Origin: Bacteroidales bacterium
GTDB taxonomy: Bacteria > Bacteroidota > Bacteroidia > Bacteroidales > P3
NCBI GenBank assembly: GCA_017559135.1
Contig: JAFYSZ010000001.1
Location: forward strand, 186,001-250,000
Reading direction: 5' to 3'
Length of the DNA stretch: 64,000 bases
Below, in pieces: positions 47,648 through 55,896 of this stretch (position 1 is the first letter of the stretch; each line of letters begins with the position of its first letter). Both the position numbers and the translations under genes were made by a program. A model generated the notes under the pieces. The model was not told the origin of the DNA. It did no database searches and worked only from the letters and a program-made list of their open reading frames with translations.

Positions 47648-48674
47648 TAAAGTTCTCATAGCTGGACCTTGTTCTGCTGAAAGTTATAATCAATTAGATG
47701 AAATTGCAAAAGGTATTGTGCAATTATCTCCTGATTATTTTAGAGCAGGAGTTTGGAAACCAAGAACAAGACCTTCGGAATTTGAAGGAATAGGAATTGA
47801 AGCCTTAGAATGGCTGCGACAAATCAAAAAAAAATATTCCTTAAAAGTCTGTACAGAAGTCGCAAATCCTAATCACGTAGAACAATGCTTAACTTTTGGA
47901 ATAGATGCTTTGTGGATTGGGGCAAGAACGACAACAAATCCCTTTTCTGTTCAAGATATTGCAGAAGCTTTAAAAGGAGAACAATTACCAATCTTTGTTA
48001 AAAATCCGCTAAATCCTGATTTGAAATTATGGATAGGTGCAATCGAAAGATTAAAAAAAGCAGGAATTGAAAATGTTTATGCAGTGCATAGAGGATTTTC
48101 TTTAACAGATAACGGAACTTATCGTCAAACACCTTTATGGCAAATTCCGATAGAATTAAAACGAATATTTCCTGATTTAAAAATCATTTGCGATCCAAGT
48201 CATATAGCAGGAAAAAGCGAATTAGTAGAATCTCTATCACAAACTGCTATGAATATAGGATTAGATGGTCTTATGATAGAAGTACATCATAATCCACAAA
48301 TAGCAAAAACCGATGCAAAACAACAATTGTCTATACATCAATTCAAAAATCTATTAAACAATCTGATTATTTCAAAGACGGAAGAAAATGTCCTACCAGA
48401 AAAAATAAATATTTTGCGAAAAGAAATTGATAATATTGACAATAAATTGATAGAGTTATTGTCAGAAAGAATGAATGTAGCAAATAAAATAGCACAAATA
48501 AAGAAAGAATCAAATCTATCTGTTTTACAGGTGAACAGATGGAATAAATTGCTTTCTGAAAGAATAGAATATTCTCAAACAAAGCAACTTTCAGAAAGTT
48601 TTATAAAAGAAATATTTGAGCAAATTCACAAAGAATCCGTAAGAGTACAAGATGAAATTATCAAGTCGAAATAA
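47619..48674 (+). CDS. bifunctional DAHP synthase/chorismate mutase (type II)
   Basis: 351 aa. Residues 1-250 are a DAHP synthase barrel of the short KDPG-like type: LIAGPCSAESYNQLDEIAKG, FRAGVWKPRTRPSEFEG, FVKNPLNPDLKLWIGAIERL and CDPSHIAGKSE. Residues of about 262-351 are an AroQ-type chorismate mutase (ILRKEIDNIDNKLIELLSER). This fusion is common in Bacteroidales. It links the first step of the shikimate pathway to the prephenate branch, and the mutase part usually gives feedback control. The start overlaps the preceding small gene. Confidence 0.92.
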   Translation: MKTLKSGLINKVLIAGPCSAESYNQLDEIAKGIVQLSPDYFRAGVWKPRTRPSEFEGIGIEALEWLRQIKKKYSLKVCTEVANPNHVEQCLTFGIDALWIGARTTTNPFSVQDIAEALKGEQLPIFVKNPLNPDLKLWIGAIERLKKAGIENVYAVHRGFSLTDNGTYRQTPLWQIPIELKRIFPDLKIICDPSHIAGKSELVESLSQTAMNIGLDGLMIEVHHNPQIAKTDAKQQLSIHQFKNLLNNLIISKTEENVLPEKINILRKEIDNIDNKLIELLSERMNVANKIAQIKKESNLSVLQVNRWNKLLSERIEYSQTKQLSESFIKEIFEQIHKESVRVQDEIIKSK

Positions 48675-48693
48675 AAAAAATATTACAAAAGAC

Positions 48694-48723
48694 TTGCTAT
48701 AAATAAAAAAATACGTACATTTG
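48694..48723 (+). promoter_or_regulatory. promoter of the Glu/Thr-rich lipoprotein gene
   Basis: TTG (48694-48696), 19 bases, TACATTTG (48716-48723), 39 bases before the ATG. The leader includes AACAAAGAAATAA, a partial copy of the 21-bp repeat core. Confidence 0.65.
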
Positions 48724-48762
48724 CACAAACAAAGAAATAATTAACCAAAAAAATTAAATAAA

Positions 48763-49182
48763 ATGAAATTAAGAAGATTATTTTTAAGCGTAGCTGTTGT
48801 TGCATTAATGGCAGCTTGCGGAGGAAAAGCAACAGAAACTGCAACAGAAACAGTAGCAGAAACAGTAGCAACAGAAGAAGCAGTTGTTGAAGAAACAACA
48901 GAAGCTCCAGCAGAAGAAGTTAAAGCTACACCTGCACCAGAACAAAAGAAAGAAGATCCTTGCGAAGCAAAAGTTAAAGCTTTTGAAAAATTCGTTGACG
49001 AATTAGCAGAAGCACAAAAAAATAAAGGTACAGGAAGAAAAGGATTACTTGCTTTTGAAGAATTGTTAAAACAAGCTCCTGCACAAAAAACAGCAGTTAA
49101 TGAATGTAAGGATAATGCAGAGTTTAAAACTCGTATTCAAAATGCATTGATGAGATGTGGTCAAATTCAAACTCAAAAATAA
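48763..49182 (+). CDS. small Glu/Thr/Ala-rich lipoprotein
   Basis: 139 aa. It has a lipoprotein signal with cleavage before Cys19 (VALMAACGGK). Residues 22-65 are low-complexity repeats of ETATETVAETVATEEA type, probably an extended linker. The C-terminal part (66-139) has two or three conserved-looking cysteines (DPCEAKVKAFEKFVDELAEA, NECKDNAEF, MRCGQIQ) and is helical. Its own promoter and a strong terminator suggest a single-gene, probably abundant, envelope lipoprotein. Confidence 0.75.
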   Translation: MKLRRLFLSVAVVALMAACGGKATETATETVAETVATEEAVVEETTEAPAEEVKATPAPEQKKEDPCEAKVKAFEKFVDELAEAQKNKGTGRKGLLAFEELLKQAPAQKTAVNECKDNAEFKTRIQNALMRCGQIQTQK

Positions 49183-49205
49183 TTTTAGAATTTGATTTAT
49201 AAAAT

Positions 49206-49240
49206 AAAAAAGGTTCGGTCAAAAACTGAACCTTTTTTTT
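49206..49240 (+). terminator. intrinsic terminator
   Basis: AAAAAGGTTC (49207-49216) pairs with GAACCTTTTT (49228-49237), with an 11-base loop, and the T-run extends to 49240. Confidence 0.85.
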
Positions 49241-49256
49241 GAATATACAAATGATT

Positions 49257-50420
49257 ATGAAAAAGATATTATTTTTAATTATAGTTATATTTTCACTAAA
49301 TCAGTTTTCGCAAGCACAAAATCCTACAATGTTGTGGCAAGGCGTAGAAAGAAATTACAAAATCTTAACCCCAGCAAATTATAATTCAGAAGAAAGTCTA
49401 CCAATGCTTGTATTCCTACACGGATTAGGAGACAACATTGACAATAACAACGAAATCTACCAAAGAATAGCAGATGAATTTGAATGGATAGTCCTTTTAC
49501 CACAAGCCTTAGAAGCCTCAGTAAATTTAATGGGTACAATTATTGACATAGGCTATATGTGGAATAGCGGAATGAGTGTATCCGTAGGACCATTAACCGT
49601 TTCTCCAAATAGCGATGTAGATGATCCAGGATTTATAATGGCGTTAATAGACACCATAAAGGCGAATTACAACATAGAAAGTGAAAACATATACCTATCA
49701 GGCTTTTCTATGGGAGGATTTATGACACATAGAATGGCAACAGAATATGGTGACAAATTTAATTCCTTTGTAGCAACAAGTGGAATGATGCCAAAATCCT
49801 TAGAAAACGCAACTCCATCACAGCCAGTAAAGATAATGCACATTCATGGTACGACAGATCCAATTGTTTCATACAATGGCACAAGTTCAGTTGTAGAAGG
49901 AATGCCAAATCTCTTAGTTGGCTTGACCGTAGAGCAAACAATAAACTTTTGGGTAAACAATAACGGAGCAAATACCACACCAATAATAGATTCATTAGAA
50001 GACAGAAAAGACGATGGTCTAAGATTTATAAGACATTCCTACTTAGGCGAAGACGCAAAACAAGAAGTACGATTCTTAAAAATAGAAGGAGGGGAGCATA
50101 TACCCTATGTAGACTCAGAAATCTATGACATAGACTGCTTAGCAGAGATGTACGACTTTTTTACAAACAATCGCACCGCAGTAGGCTTAGAAGAAATAGC
50201 AGAAACCAAGATACGTATGTTTCCAAACCCTGCCACAACAAAAATTCAACTAATTTCAGACAAAAATATGACTATAACCATTTTTGATATGACAGGAAAC
50301 ACACTCCTAATCAAAGAAATCAAAAAAGGTGCGAACGCAATAGACATTTCACACCTTAAATCTGGTTGCTATATCCTAAAAAATAATTTTGGACAACAAA
50401 GAAAACTAATAAAACAATAA
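49257..50420 (+). CDS. secreted esterase (PHB depolymerase-like) with type IX sorting domain
   Basis: 387 aa from the ATG at 49257; an ATG two codons earlier is equally possible. A signal peptide ends QAQ. The body is an alpha/beta hydrolase of the LpqC/PHB-depolymerase type: LPMLVFLHGLGDN (oxyanion), nucleophile in SGFSMGGF, an Asp in GTTDPIVSYNG, and a likely catalytic His in GGEHIPY. The C-terminus is a type A sorting domain (MFPNPATTKIQLIS, ISHLKSGCYILKN). It probably acts as a surface or released carbohydrate esterase, such as feruloyl or acetyl esterase; the substrate is not known. Confidence 0.83.
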   Translation: MKKILFLIIVIFSLNQFSQAQNPTMLWQGVERNYKILTPANYNSEESLPMLVFLHGLGDNIDNNNEIYQRIADEFEWIVLLPQALEASVNLMGTIIDIGYMWNSGMSVSVGPLTVSPNSDVDDPGFIMALIDTIKANYNIESENIYLSGFSMGGFMTHRMATEYGDKFNSFVATSGMMPKSLENATPSQPVKIMHIHGTTDPIVSYNGTSSVVEGMPNLLVGLTVEQTINFWVNNNGANTTPIIDSLEDRKDDGLRFIRHSYLGEDAKQEVRFLKIEGGEHIPYVDSEIYDIDCLAEMYDFFTNNRTAVGLEEIAETKIRMFPNPATTKIQLISDKNMTITIFDMTGNTLLIKEIKKGANAIDISHLKSGCYILKNNFGQQRKLIKQ

Positions 50421-50431
50421 AGTTAAAAAAA

Positions 50432-51082
50432 CTAAATCATATTATAGAGGGCTTGGATTAAATTATCTGAGCCCTCAAATATTTGACTAATTCTCGTAGC
50501 CACCATATAAGCAGGAGCACTCAAAAGTTTATTTTTCTCATCAATTGCAATCTCAGTTGCATTGCACACTTTATGCCTACAACCCAAAGCAATAGCGTCC
50601 TTAGCAGCCTGACAATCACAACCAAGTGTTAAAATAGGATTTTTATCTCCCAAAACCTTAGCCAAAATCATAGGAGCAATACACAAAGCAGCGATAGGCT
50701 TATTTGCAGAGTGAGTTTGCTTAATAGCATTAGCCACTTCGCTATTAACACTCATTTTTTCACCACAAAAAGCGTAATCACTCAAATTCTGAGCAGCCCC
50801 CATACCGCCGGGTAACACCAAAGCATCATAATCATTCACGCAATACTCGCTCAAAGGCTTGATATTACCTCTGCAAAGTCTTGAAGCCTCAGTCATTAAA
50901 TTACGTTTTTCACCAGTAGGCTCACCTTTAATGTGGTTAAAGACTGAAAAATCGCCTTCAGGAGCAAAACATTGATATTCCATTCCTCGTTTGTCAATCG
51001 CTAAAAGCACAGATAAGGTTTCGTGTGTTTCACTTCCATCTCTGTTTCCGCAACCTGCTAAAATAACTGCAATTTTTTTCAT
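50432..51082 (-). CDS. elbB: ElbB-like DJ-1/PfpI-family glyoxalase
   Basis: 216 aa. It belongs to the class I glutamine amidotransferase-like DJ-1/PfpI superfamily: MKKIAVILAGCGNRDGSE, VLPGGMGAAQNLSDYA and the nucleophile cysteine in AALCIAPMILAK. The sequence matches ElbB, described as a glyoxalase connected with isoprenoid synthesis. It is the last gene of the panD operon and starts three bases after rfaE2 ends. Confidence 0.92.
   Translation of the reverse strand: MKKIAVILAGCGNRDGSETHETLSVLLAIDKRGMEYQCFAPEGDFSVFNHIKGEPTGEKRNLMTEASRLCRGNIKPLSEYCVNDYDALVLPGGMGAAQNLSDYAFCGEKMSVNSEVANAIKQTHSANKPIAALCIAPMILAKVLGDKNPILTLGCDCQAAKDAIALGCRHKVCNATEIAIDEKNKLLSAPAYMVATRISQIFEGSDNLIQALYNMI
50447..50476 (+). 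terminator. hairpin inside the 3' end of elbB
   Basis: A 7-bp GC-rich stem GAGGGCT/AGCCCTC (50447-50453 with 50470-50476) lies 27 bases after the esterase stop codon, within the last codons of the convergent elbB. No U-tract is seen, so termination is uncertain. Confidence 0.35.
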
Positions 51083-51085
51083 AAT

Positions 51086-51580
51086 TTATTTTGAATTTAA
51101 AATACGTTTTTCAATCAAAGTAGTGGAGTAACCTTCAATAAATTCAATTGTTTGAACACTTCCACCTCTTGAAGTAACAATATCATAACCAACAATGTTT
51201 TCAATCTTATAATCAGCCCCTTTTACAAGAATGTCAGGCTCGATTTCCCTAATCAATTCATAAGGAGTATCCTCATCAAACAAAACAACAGCATCAACAC
51301 TCTGCAAAGCAGCCAAGATATGTAAACGAGAATTTTCATCTTGCAAAGGACGGTGTTCACCTTTCAAGCGTTTAACAGAAGAATCCGTATTTACTCCAAT
51401 AATCAAACGCTCACCTAAATCCTTAGCCTTTGCAAGATAATCCACATGTCCTAAATGCAATAAATCAAAACAACCATTAGTAAAAACAACTCTTTCGTTT
51501 GCTTCTCTCCATTTAAGAATCAACTCTTTCAGATCTTTTCTACAAACGATTTTTCTTTCAATCTGTTCTATTTGTGTCAT
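51086..51580 (-). CDS. rfaE2: heptose-1-phosphate nucleotidyltransferase (RfaE2/HldE C-terminal type)
   Basis: 164 aa, one domain of the cytidylyltransferase fold: VFTNGCFDLLHLGHVDYLAKAK (HxGH) and GVNTDSSVKRLKGEHRPLQ. It matches the adenylyltransferase half of HldE, here as a separate protein. It makes ADP-heptose for the LPS core. The next upstream gene on this strand is the adenine methylase of the EcoRV-like system, 18 bases away. Confidence 0.9.
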   Translation of the reverse strand: MTQIEQIERKIVCRKDLKELILKWREANERVVFTNGCFDLLHLGHVDYLAKAKDLGERLIIGVNTDSSVKRLKGEHRPLQDENSRLHILAALQSVDAVVLFDEDTPYELIREIEPDILVKGADYKIENIVGYDIVTSRGGSVQTIEFIEGYSTTLIEKRILNSK

Positions 51581-51598
51581 ATTTGTTTGTCTATATTC

Positions 51599-52666
51599 TT
51601 ATTCTGCAACTATTAAAACCTCATTTGTTAATTTAGAGCTCAAAGCATATTTTATATTATCACTCGTATATATTTTTACTTCTTTACCTGAGTTTTTCAG
51701 CATAGCGACTAATTCATTTATTTTAGGAATCCCATTGTTTCTATACGATATAGCCAATATTGAATTGCGGAATTTATAAAACAATTCTTCAAAAGCAGGA
51801 TAAATACTCAAAGAATTACACCAAACATTAGGCTGACGAACCAATCTTAAATGATTGCTTTTATAATCAATATTATATTTCCAATTATCATAACCTACAA
51901 TACCATTAAGAAAATGATAGAAATCCGCATAATCAACGCCTATTCCGTTTTCGTTTATATAAGGAGTATCAATGTAAACTAAATCATAATTGTTTTCAAC
52001 TTCAAAAATATTTTTGTTAATTGAAGAACAAATCTCACCATTGTTAAAAATAGCCCTATTAGCTTCTAAAACAAATTTTTTAAAATGCACGGCGAAAGGA
52101 GTATCCCAAGTTTTTTTATTTCCAAAACTTCGTTCTACTTCTTGTAAACGCACATAAAGATTTTTTCTGTGAAATAGATTATAAGGGCGTTTAATGATAC
52201 AAGATTGAAAAAGTGCAAAATAAGCAATTGCTTGTTTGTAAGGATTTTTTATATGGCGAATATTTGTTGATATAATATCTAACCAATGATTTTCTTCATC
52301 AGTAAAATAGATGTCTTTAAAGGTTTTCTCAATAAAATTAGGATAATCAATATGAGAATACTCTCTTAAAAGAGTTTCTACCTCATAATCGTTTAAAACA
52401 GTATCGCTATTTTCTATCAAAGCCTTGCCTATAATATGGTTAAAAGGTAAAATATCATTGTAGGTAACCTTTTTCCCATTTTCTTTCAAAAGGAAAGCAA
52501 TACTCCCTGTGCCTCCAAAGGCATCTAACGCCGAATGAAATTCCAAATCTTTAAGACATTGCCATATCCAACCCACAAATTTATATTTGCTTCCTTGATA
52601 CCTTGTAGAAGGAAACTTAATTGTTGGCTTAGAATAATCAGAAAAAAGAGTTAGTTGTGATAACAC
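51599..52666 (-). CDS. DNA adenine methyltransferase of the EcoRV-like system
   Basis: 355 aa, D12-class amino-methyltransferase. Features are STRYQGSKYKFVGWIWQCL, LDAFGGTGSIAFLL (motif I), IKRPYNLFHRKNLYVRL, and the variant catalytic motif YIDTPYI (DTPY in place of DPPY). It meets the endonuclease gene with a one-base overlap at 52666, so it should protect that enzyme's site. It does not resemble the M.EcoRV sequence that I know, which is a shorter Dam-like protein, so endonuclease and methylase may have been paired separately from EcoRV. It is read from the panD operon. Confidence 0.85.
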   Translation of the reverse strand: MLSQLTLFSDYSKPTIKFPSTRYQGSKYKFVGWIWQCLKDLEFHSALDAFGGTGSIAFLLKENGKKVTYNDILPFNHIIGKALIENSDTVLNDYEVETLLREYSHIDYPNFIEKTFKDIYFTDEENHWLDIISTNIRHIKNPYKQAIAYFALFQSCIIKRPYNLFHRKNLYVRLQEVERSFGNKKTWDTPFAVHFKKFVLEANRAIFNNGEICSSINKNIFEVENNYDLVYIDTPYINENGIGVDYADFYHFLNGIVGYDNWKYNIDYKSNHLRLVRQPNVWCNSLSIYPAFEELFYKFRNSILAISYRNNGIPKINELVAMLKNSGKEVKIYTSDNIKYALSSKLTNEVLIVAE

Positions 52667-53442
52667 TATTTTATGCCTTTAAAAATTTTATATTCTTTTA
52701 AGTTTCGATAGAGTGGTTTTGGTAGTTCGGCTTTTTTTGCCATATCATTTGTTAAATAAAACGACCAATAATCATTAAAAATGCTTTCATTTAACGTTGA
52801 AAAAATCCCATTTCCATTTTTCAAATCTTCAATATTTGTGATAGAACCAATGTTTTTTGTGTTGCCACTGCCTGGATGATCCGAAGCAATTCGCCATTTT
52901 TCTTGCACAAATACCTCTATGTTCTTTATAACAGATGAAATATTTTCTAAATTGTTGATTCCAAAAACTTTTTCTTCGTTTATTTCTTTTACAGAATCGT
53001 AAATAATTCCCAAAACTATATGAGCATTATAATCCTTGTAAGGAAAAGAAATATTTTTTTCACTTTCCCTATCTCGAAAATAGCCAGTAAAGGTACCCAA
53101 TGTCATTCCATTGATATTATTTTCGTTTTTTCTATAACTGCTTTTCAAATCTACTGCAAATAAATTGCCATCTCTGTCTTTGAAAGTAATATCAGGATAA
53201 TAATTTTGCTCTTTTGTTAAAATTATTTCTAAGTCATTACTATTTGCAAACTCTAAAATCTTAGGGAAAATATAAAGTTCAATAATTTTAGAAATTACTT
53301 TTGTGTCTGTTGATATTGTATATATATTTTTGTAAATATCAATAAATCCTTTAACTACCCAATTCCCATCCTTTGTAACAATTTCTTTACAAAAATTATT
53401 AGCAAATTCTCGCAATGAATCAATAAATTTCTCTTTTGTCAT
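52666..53442 (-). CDS. EcoRV-like type II restriction endonuclease
   Basis: 258 aa from the ATG at 53442. Alignment by eye with R.EcoRV is strong: STDTKVISKIIEL, QNYYPDITF, AVDLKSSY, MTLGTFTGYFRD and VFVQEKWRIASDHPGSGNTK. The catalytic set is complete: Glu55, Asp84, Asp98 and Lys100 match Glu45, Asp74, Asp90 and Lys92. The recognition loop GSGNT (191-195) is identical to the EcoRV loop that reads GATATC. It should therefore cut GATATC, probably to blunt ends. It starts one base after the flippase-like gene ends. Confidence 0.9.
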   Translation of the reverse strand: MTKEKFIDSLREFANNFCKEIVTKDGNWVVKGFIDIYKNIYTISTDTKVISKIIELYIFPKILEFANSNDLEIILTKEQNYYPDITFKDRDGNLFAVDLKSSYRKNENNINGMTLGTFTGYFRDRESEKNISFPYKDYNAHIVLGIIYDSVKEINEEKVFGINNLENISSVIKNIEVFVQEKWRIASDHPGSGNTKNIGSITNIEDLKNGNGIFSTLNESIFNDYWSFYLTNDMAKKAELPKPLYRNLKEYKIFKGIK

Positions 53443-53443
53443 A

Positions 53444-54430
53444 TTATATTTGTTTTTTCTTTTTAAAGGAAAAATATACAAAAGCAATCAATCCAACGAC
53501 TATTGTGCCGACTTGTGAACTTATCCAACTCAACCAACCGCATACGTAGGCAATTGGTCGTGAAATTGTGTAGGTTTCTAATACTTCTGCAAAGATTGCA
53601 GGTTGCAAGCCTATACCTCCCGGAGTTATCATAGGGCCAAAAGCTCCTAAAACAGTAGTTACTAAGGCTTGAATAGGGTTTAAAATTTCGGTTTGACTCA
53701 AACACTTAAAGCAAACAAAGGTTCCCAAAATCCATAACGCCCAAATCAATAAAGAATAAAAGATAAAAAGTAATGGATTCTTTAATTTAAATATGCTTTT
53801 TATTCCTTCTAAAAATCCTTTTACTAATTCTTTGGTCTTATTTAAGGTTTTATTGTTTTTAATCTTACGTTTAAATGCAAAAAACAATGCAACTATGACA
53901 ATAATTATTACTAATCCTATTATAAATAATTGCAAAAGATTATTGAAATCAAGATTAAAATTTTTCTCTATATAGTCTAATAGTAACTTTTGTTCAATAA
54001 TGAGTGTTGAAAGCAAAAGTAGAGCAAAAATAATCATATCTATGATTCTTTCCGTAATGATTGTGCCGAGAGATTTCTCAATTGGAATATTGTCGCTTTG
54101 TTTTAGCATTGTGCAACGCACTACTTCTCCAAGTCTTGGTACGGCTAAATTTGTTAAATAGCCGCTCATAACTGCAAAAAAACTGTTTTTACGAGATACT
54201 TTACAACCAAACGTTTCACTCATCAGTCTCCAACGTAAGGCTCTTATGTAATGCGAAAGCAAACTAACTATTATCGCAAAGCCAAACCAAAGATAATTGG
54301 TCTGAGATAATGATTTCCAAATTTGAATCTTTTCCTCTTCACCAAGCTTTGCCCAAAACCACCAAATAAAAGCAATACCTAACGCGGCGAAGAAAAGAGT
54401 TTGAATTGTGTTTTTGAGTTTTTGATTCAA
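53444..54430 (-). CDS. YbhN/AglD-type flippase-like membrane protein
   Basis: 328 aa with about eight transmembrane segments. Features of the lysylphosphatidylglycerol-synthase transmembrane family (UPF0104) are YIRALRWRLMSETFGCKVSR, GYLTNLAVPRLGEVVRCTML, TERIIDMIIFALLL and the GAFGPMITPGGIGLQPAIFAE region. Members are proposed to move lipids or polyprenyl-linked sugars. It follows panD by three bases, and the EcoRV-like endonuclease gene begins one base after it. Confidence 0.85.
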   Translation of the reverse strand: MNQKLKNTIQTLFFAALGIAFIWWFWAKLGEEEKIQIWKSLSQTNYLWFGFAIIVSLLSHYIRALRWRLMSETFGCKVSRKNSFFAVMSGYLTNLAVPRLGEVVRCTMLKQSDNIPIEKSLGTIITERIIDMIIFALLLLSTLIIEQKLLLDYIEKNFNLDFNNLLQLFIIGLVIIIVIVALFFAFKRKIKNNKTLNKTKELVKGFLEGIKSIFKLKNPLLFIFYSLLIWALWILGTFVCFKCLSQTEILNPIQALVTTVLGAFGPMITPGGIGLQPAIFAEVLETYTISRPIAYVCGWLSWISSQVGTIVVGLIAFVYFSFKKKKQI

Positions 54431-54433
54431 GAG

Positions 54434-54778
54434 TTACTCAACTTTATTATTTTTTGGAAAAATAACAGTAGGTTTATGTGATTTTGCTTCTTCAAAGTCC
54501 ATAGAAGCAAACGAAACTATAATGACAACATCGCCTACTTGTACTAATCGTGCCGCTGCTCCATTCAAACAAAGTTTTCCTGAACCTCTTTCACCTTTTA
54601 TTACATAGGTGTCAAATCTTTCTCCGTTGTTTATATTATATATTTGTACCCTTTCGTTTTCTATTATATTGGCAGCGTCCATTAAGTCTTCGTCTATTGT
54701 TATCGAACCAATGTAATTCAAATCTGCTTCGGTAACAATCGCTCTATGTATCTTTGATTTTACAACTTCTATTCTCAT
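54434..54778 (-). CDS. panD: aspartate 1-decarboxylase
   Basis: 114 aa from the ATG at 54778 ([20 protein letters not shown]); an in-frame extension of eight codons upstream lies in the promoter region. The self-cleavage site is present at YIGS (Gly24-Ser25), which makes the pyruvoyl group. [17 protein letters not shown] and VIIVSFASM are typical. It makes beta-alanine for pantothenate. A minus-strand TAACTTTG element (plus 54800-54807) precedes it, and it leads a six-gene run to elbB. Confidence 0.95.
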   Translation of the reverse strand: MRIEVVKSKIHRAIVTEADLNYIGSITIDEDLMDAANIIENERVQIYNINNGERFDTYVIKGERGSGKLCLNGAAARLVQVGDVVIIVSFASMDFEEAKSHKPTVIFPKNNKVE

Positions 54779-54799
54779 TATATTTTGTTTTTTGGGCTG

Positions 54800-54807
54800 C
54801 AAAGTTA
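54800..54807 (-). promoter_or_regulatory. -7 element TAACTTTG of the panD operon
   Basis: Minus-strand TAACTTTG, 21 bases before the panD ATG. Between here and about 55,007 nothing further is seen in the AT-rich DNA. Confidence 0.45.
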
Positions 54808-55007
54808 TAAATTATAATTGAAAATAAGCCTAAATCATTGTTTTTTTTATTTTTTAAAATAGCAAATAGAGAATGGATAAAAAACTTTCACCACCACTTA
54901 ACGCCAAATGCGTGCGATATTTTCAAGCAAAAGATTTCTGATCGTAAATTTTGAAAATATAAGCCCTTAACTAAAAACCACAAAATCAAAGACTTAACAT
55001 TTTAAGA

Positions 55008-55238
55008 CTTGATTCCAGCAATTTTTTCTATGATTTAGTGCGATTTTTTCTTAGTTTTTCTTCATTTTTTATCGTGTTTTAGCAAATTTTTATCGGATAA
55101 AAAAAAATTTTCATCGGATCAAAATTTTTTTTGATCGGACCAAAAAAATTTTTGATCCGATCTGAGTAAATTTTGCTCCGATTTCAGCAAATTTTCTTCC
55201 GATTTTTGCTCAATTTTCCTCAGACTTTTCAAAACCCT
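55008..55238. repeat. degenerate 21-bp tandem array, readable as heptads on the minus strand
   Basis: Units begin at 55071, 55092, 55113, 55134, 55155, 55176 and 55197, exactly 21 bases apart, with the core ATCGGAT or TCCGAT followed by A/T runs; weaker units extend to 55008 and 55218. On the minus strand each full unit encodes a seven-residue motif: KIEQKSE, ENLLKSE, QNLLRSD, QKFFWSD, QKKF-stop-SD, ENFFLSD, KNLLKHD. One unit has an in-frame TGA and no start codon is present, so it looks like a decayed coiled-coil coding region or a neutral repeat. The central units also form a 12-bp-arm palindrome (55113-55124 with 55150-55161). Confidence 0.8.
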
Positions 55239-55297
55239 CTCAAAGAAAAATTTCGTAACAATAAATTTAAATTCCCCAAGACTTTATCCGCAAAATT

Positions 55298-55328
55298 TTT
55301 GTGCTTTTTAAAAAAAGTTATACCTTTG
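55298..55328 (+). promoter_or_regulatory. consensus promoter of a structured RNA
   Basis: TTTG (55298-55301), 19 bases, TACCTTTG (55321-55328), a full match to the Bacteroidota consensus. Transcription should start near 55335, but the next protein gene begins 560 bases later. Confidence 0.75.
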
Positions 55329-55334
55329 TAAATT

Positions 55335-55660
55335 GAAAATTGAACAAAAGAAAAAAATGTGTAACCCATAGAAAAGGAGGACAAAAAGGAGACAAAGAAT
55401 AACGATAATTTAGACTAAGTAATTTTAATACGACATAAAAAGCGTTTTTGCTTATACTTGATTGTTTGAAATCTCGACAATTTCATTAAAATCATTGGGT
55501 AGATAAGCCGAAAACGCTCACGAGTAATATCGTGGGCTTTTCTTATTCCAATGATTAGGTAGTCGAGAACCTCAAACAACGATAAGATAAAAAGTCCCAC
55601 GTTTTTTTATGCCTTGAAGTCAAGAATCAATTTAACATATCGCCTTTGGGACTTGGCAAA
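55335..55660 (+). ncRNA. candidate structured RNA, family not recognised
   Basis: Downstream of a consensus promoter lies a purine-rich leader (to about 55,430) and then a hairpin of about 136 bases. Paired segments are 55451-55455 with 55582-55586, 55462-55469 with 55572-55579, 55472-55478 with 55562-55568, 55490-55498 with 55548-55556, 55503-55507 with 55542-55546, and 55519-55523 with 55530-55534. A second hairpin pairs AAGTCCCA (55592-55599) with 55647-55654. AGCGTTTT (55441-55448) can also pair with AAAACGCT (55511-55518), which would compete with part of the hairpin. The rod shape recalls 6S RNA, but I could not match a family. A minus-strand 61-codon frame here mirrors the inverted repeat and is not credible. 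55,660-55,896 shows only AT-rich DNA with a small hairpin near 55,731-55,780. Confidence 0.5.
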
Positions 55661-55896
55661 ATCAAAAAATTAGAAAAATTAGATAAAAATTATTAATTAT
55701 GTTAAGTGCATATTAATTGAATATTACCGAGAATGTATTTATGGAAAAGAACAATATAGTTCCTATAACGAATATTCTCATCATGATTATGATTTTTACA
55801 GCACTTTTTTTATGATTATCCTTACGTTTAGGTTATCGTTTTTAATATATTATTAACATTTAGAAGTTGCTCTCGACACGTATTAGAGATAAAAGT

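Noticed and set aside
48683..48898. Leucine-rich minus-strand frame over the lipoprotein gene
   Set aside because: It is the reverse reading of the GAA/GCA-rich repeats of the real gene.
55415..55600. Minus-strand 61-codon frame over the structured RNA
   Set aside because: Its two halves mirror the inverted repeat of the RNA, and no promoter or family match is seen; it is better explained as a by-product of the hairpin.
55700..55860. Short open stretch reading EYYRECIYGKEQYSSYNEYS on the plus strand
   Set aside because: No start codon in frame and under 60 codons; a hairpin covers the same bases.
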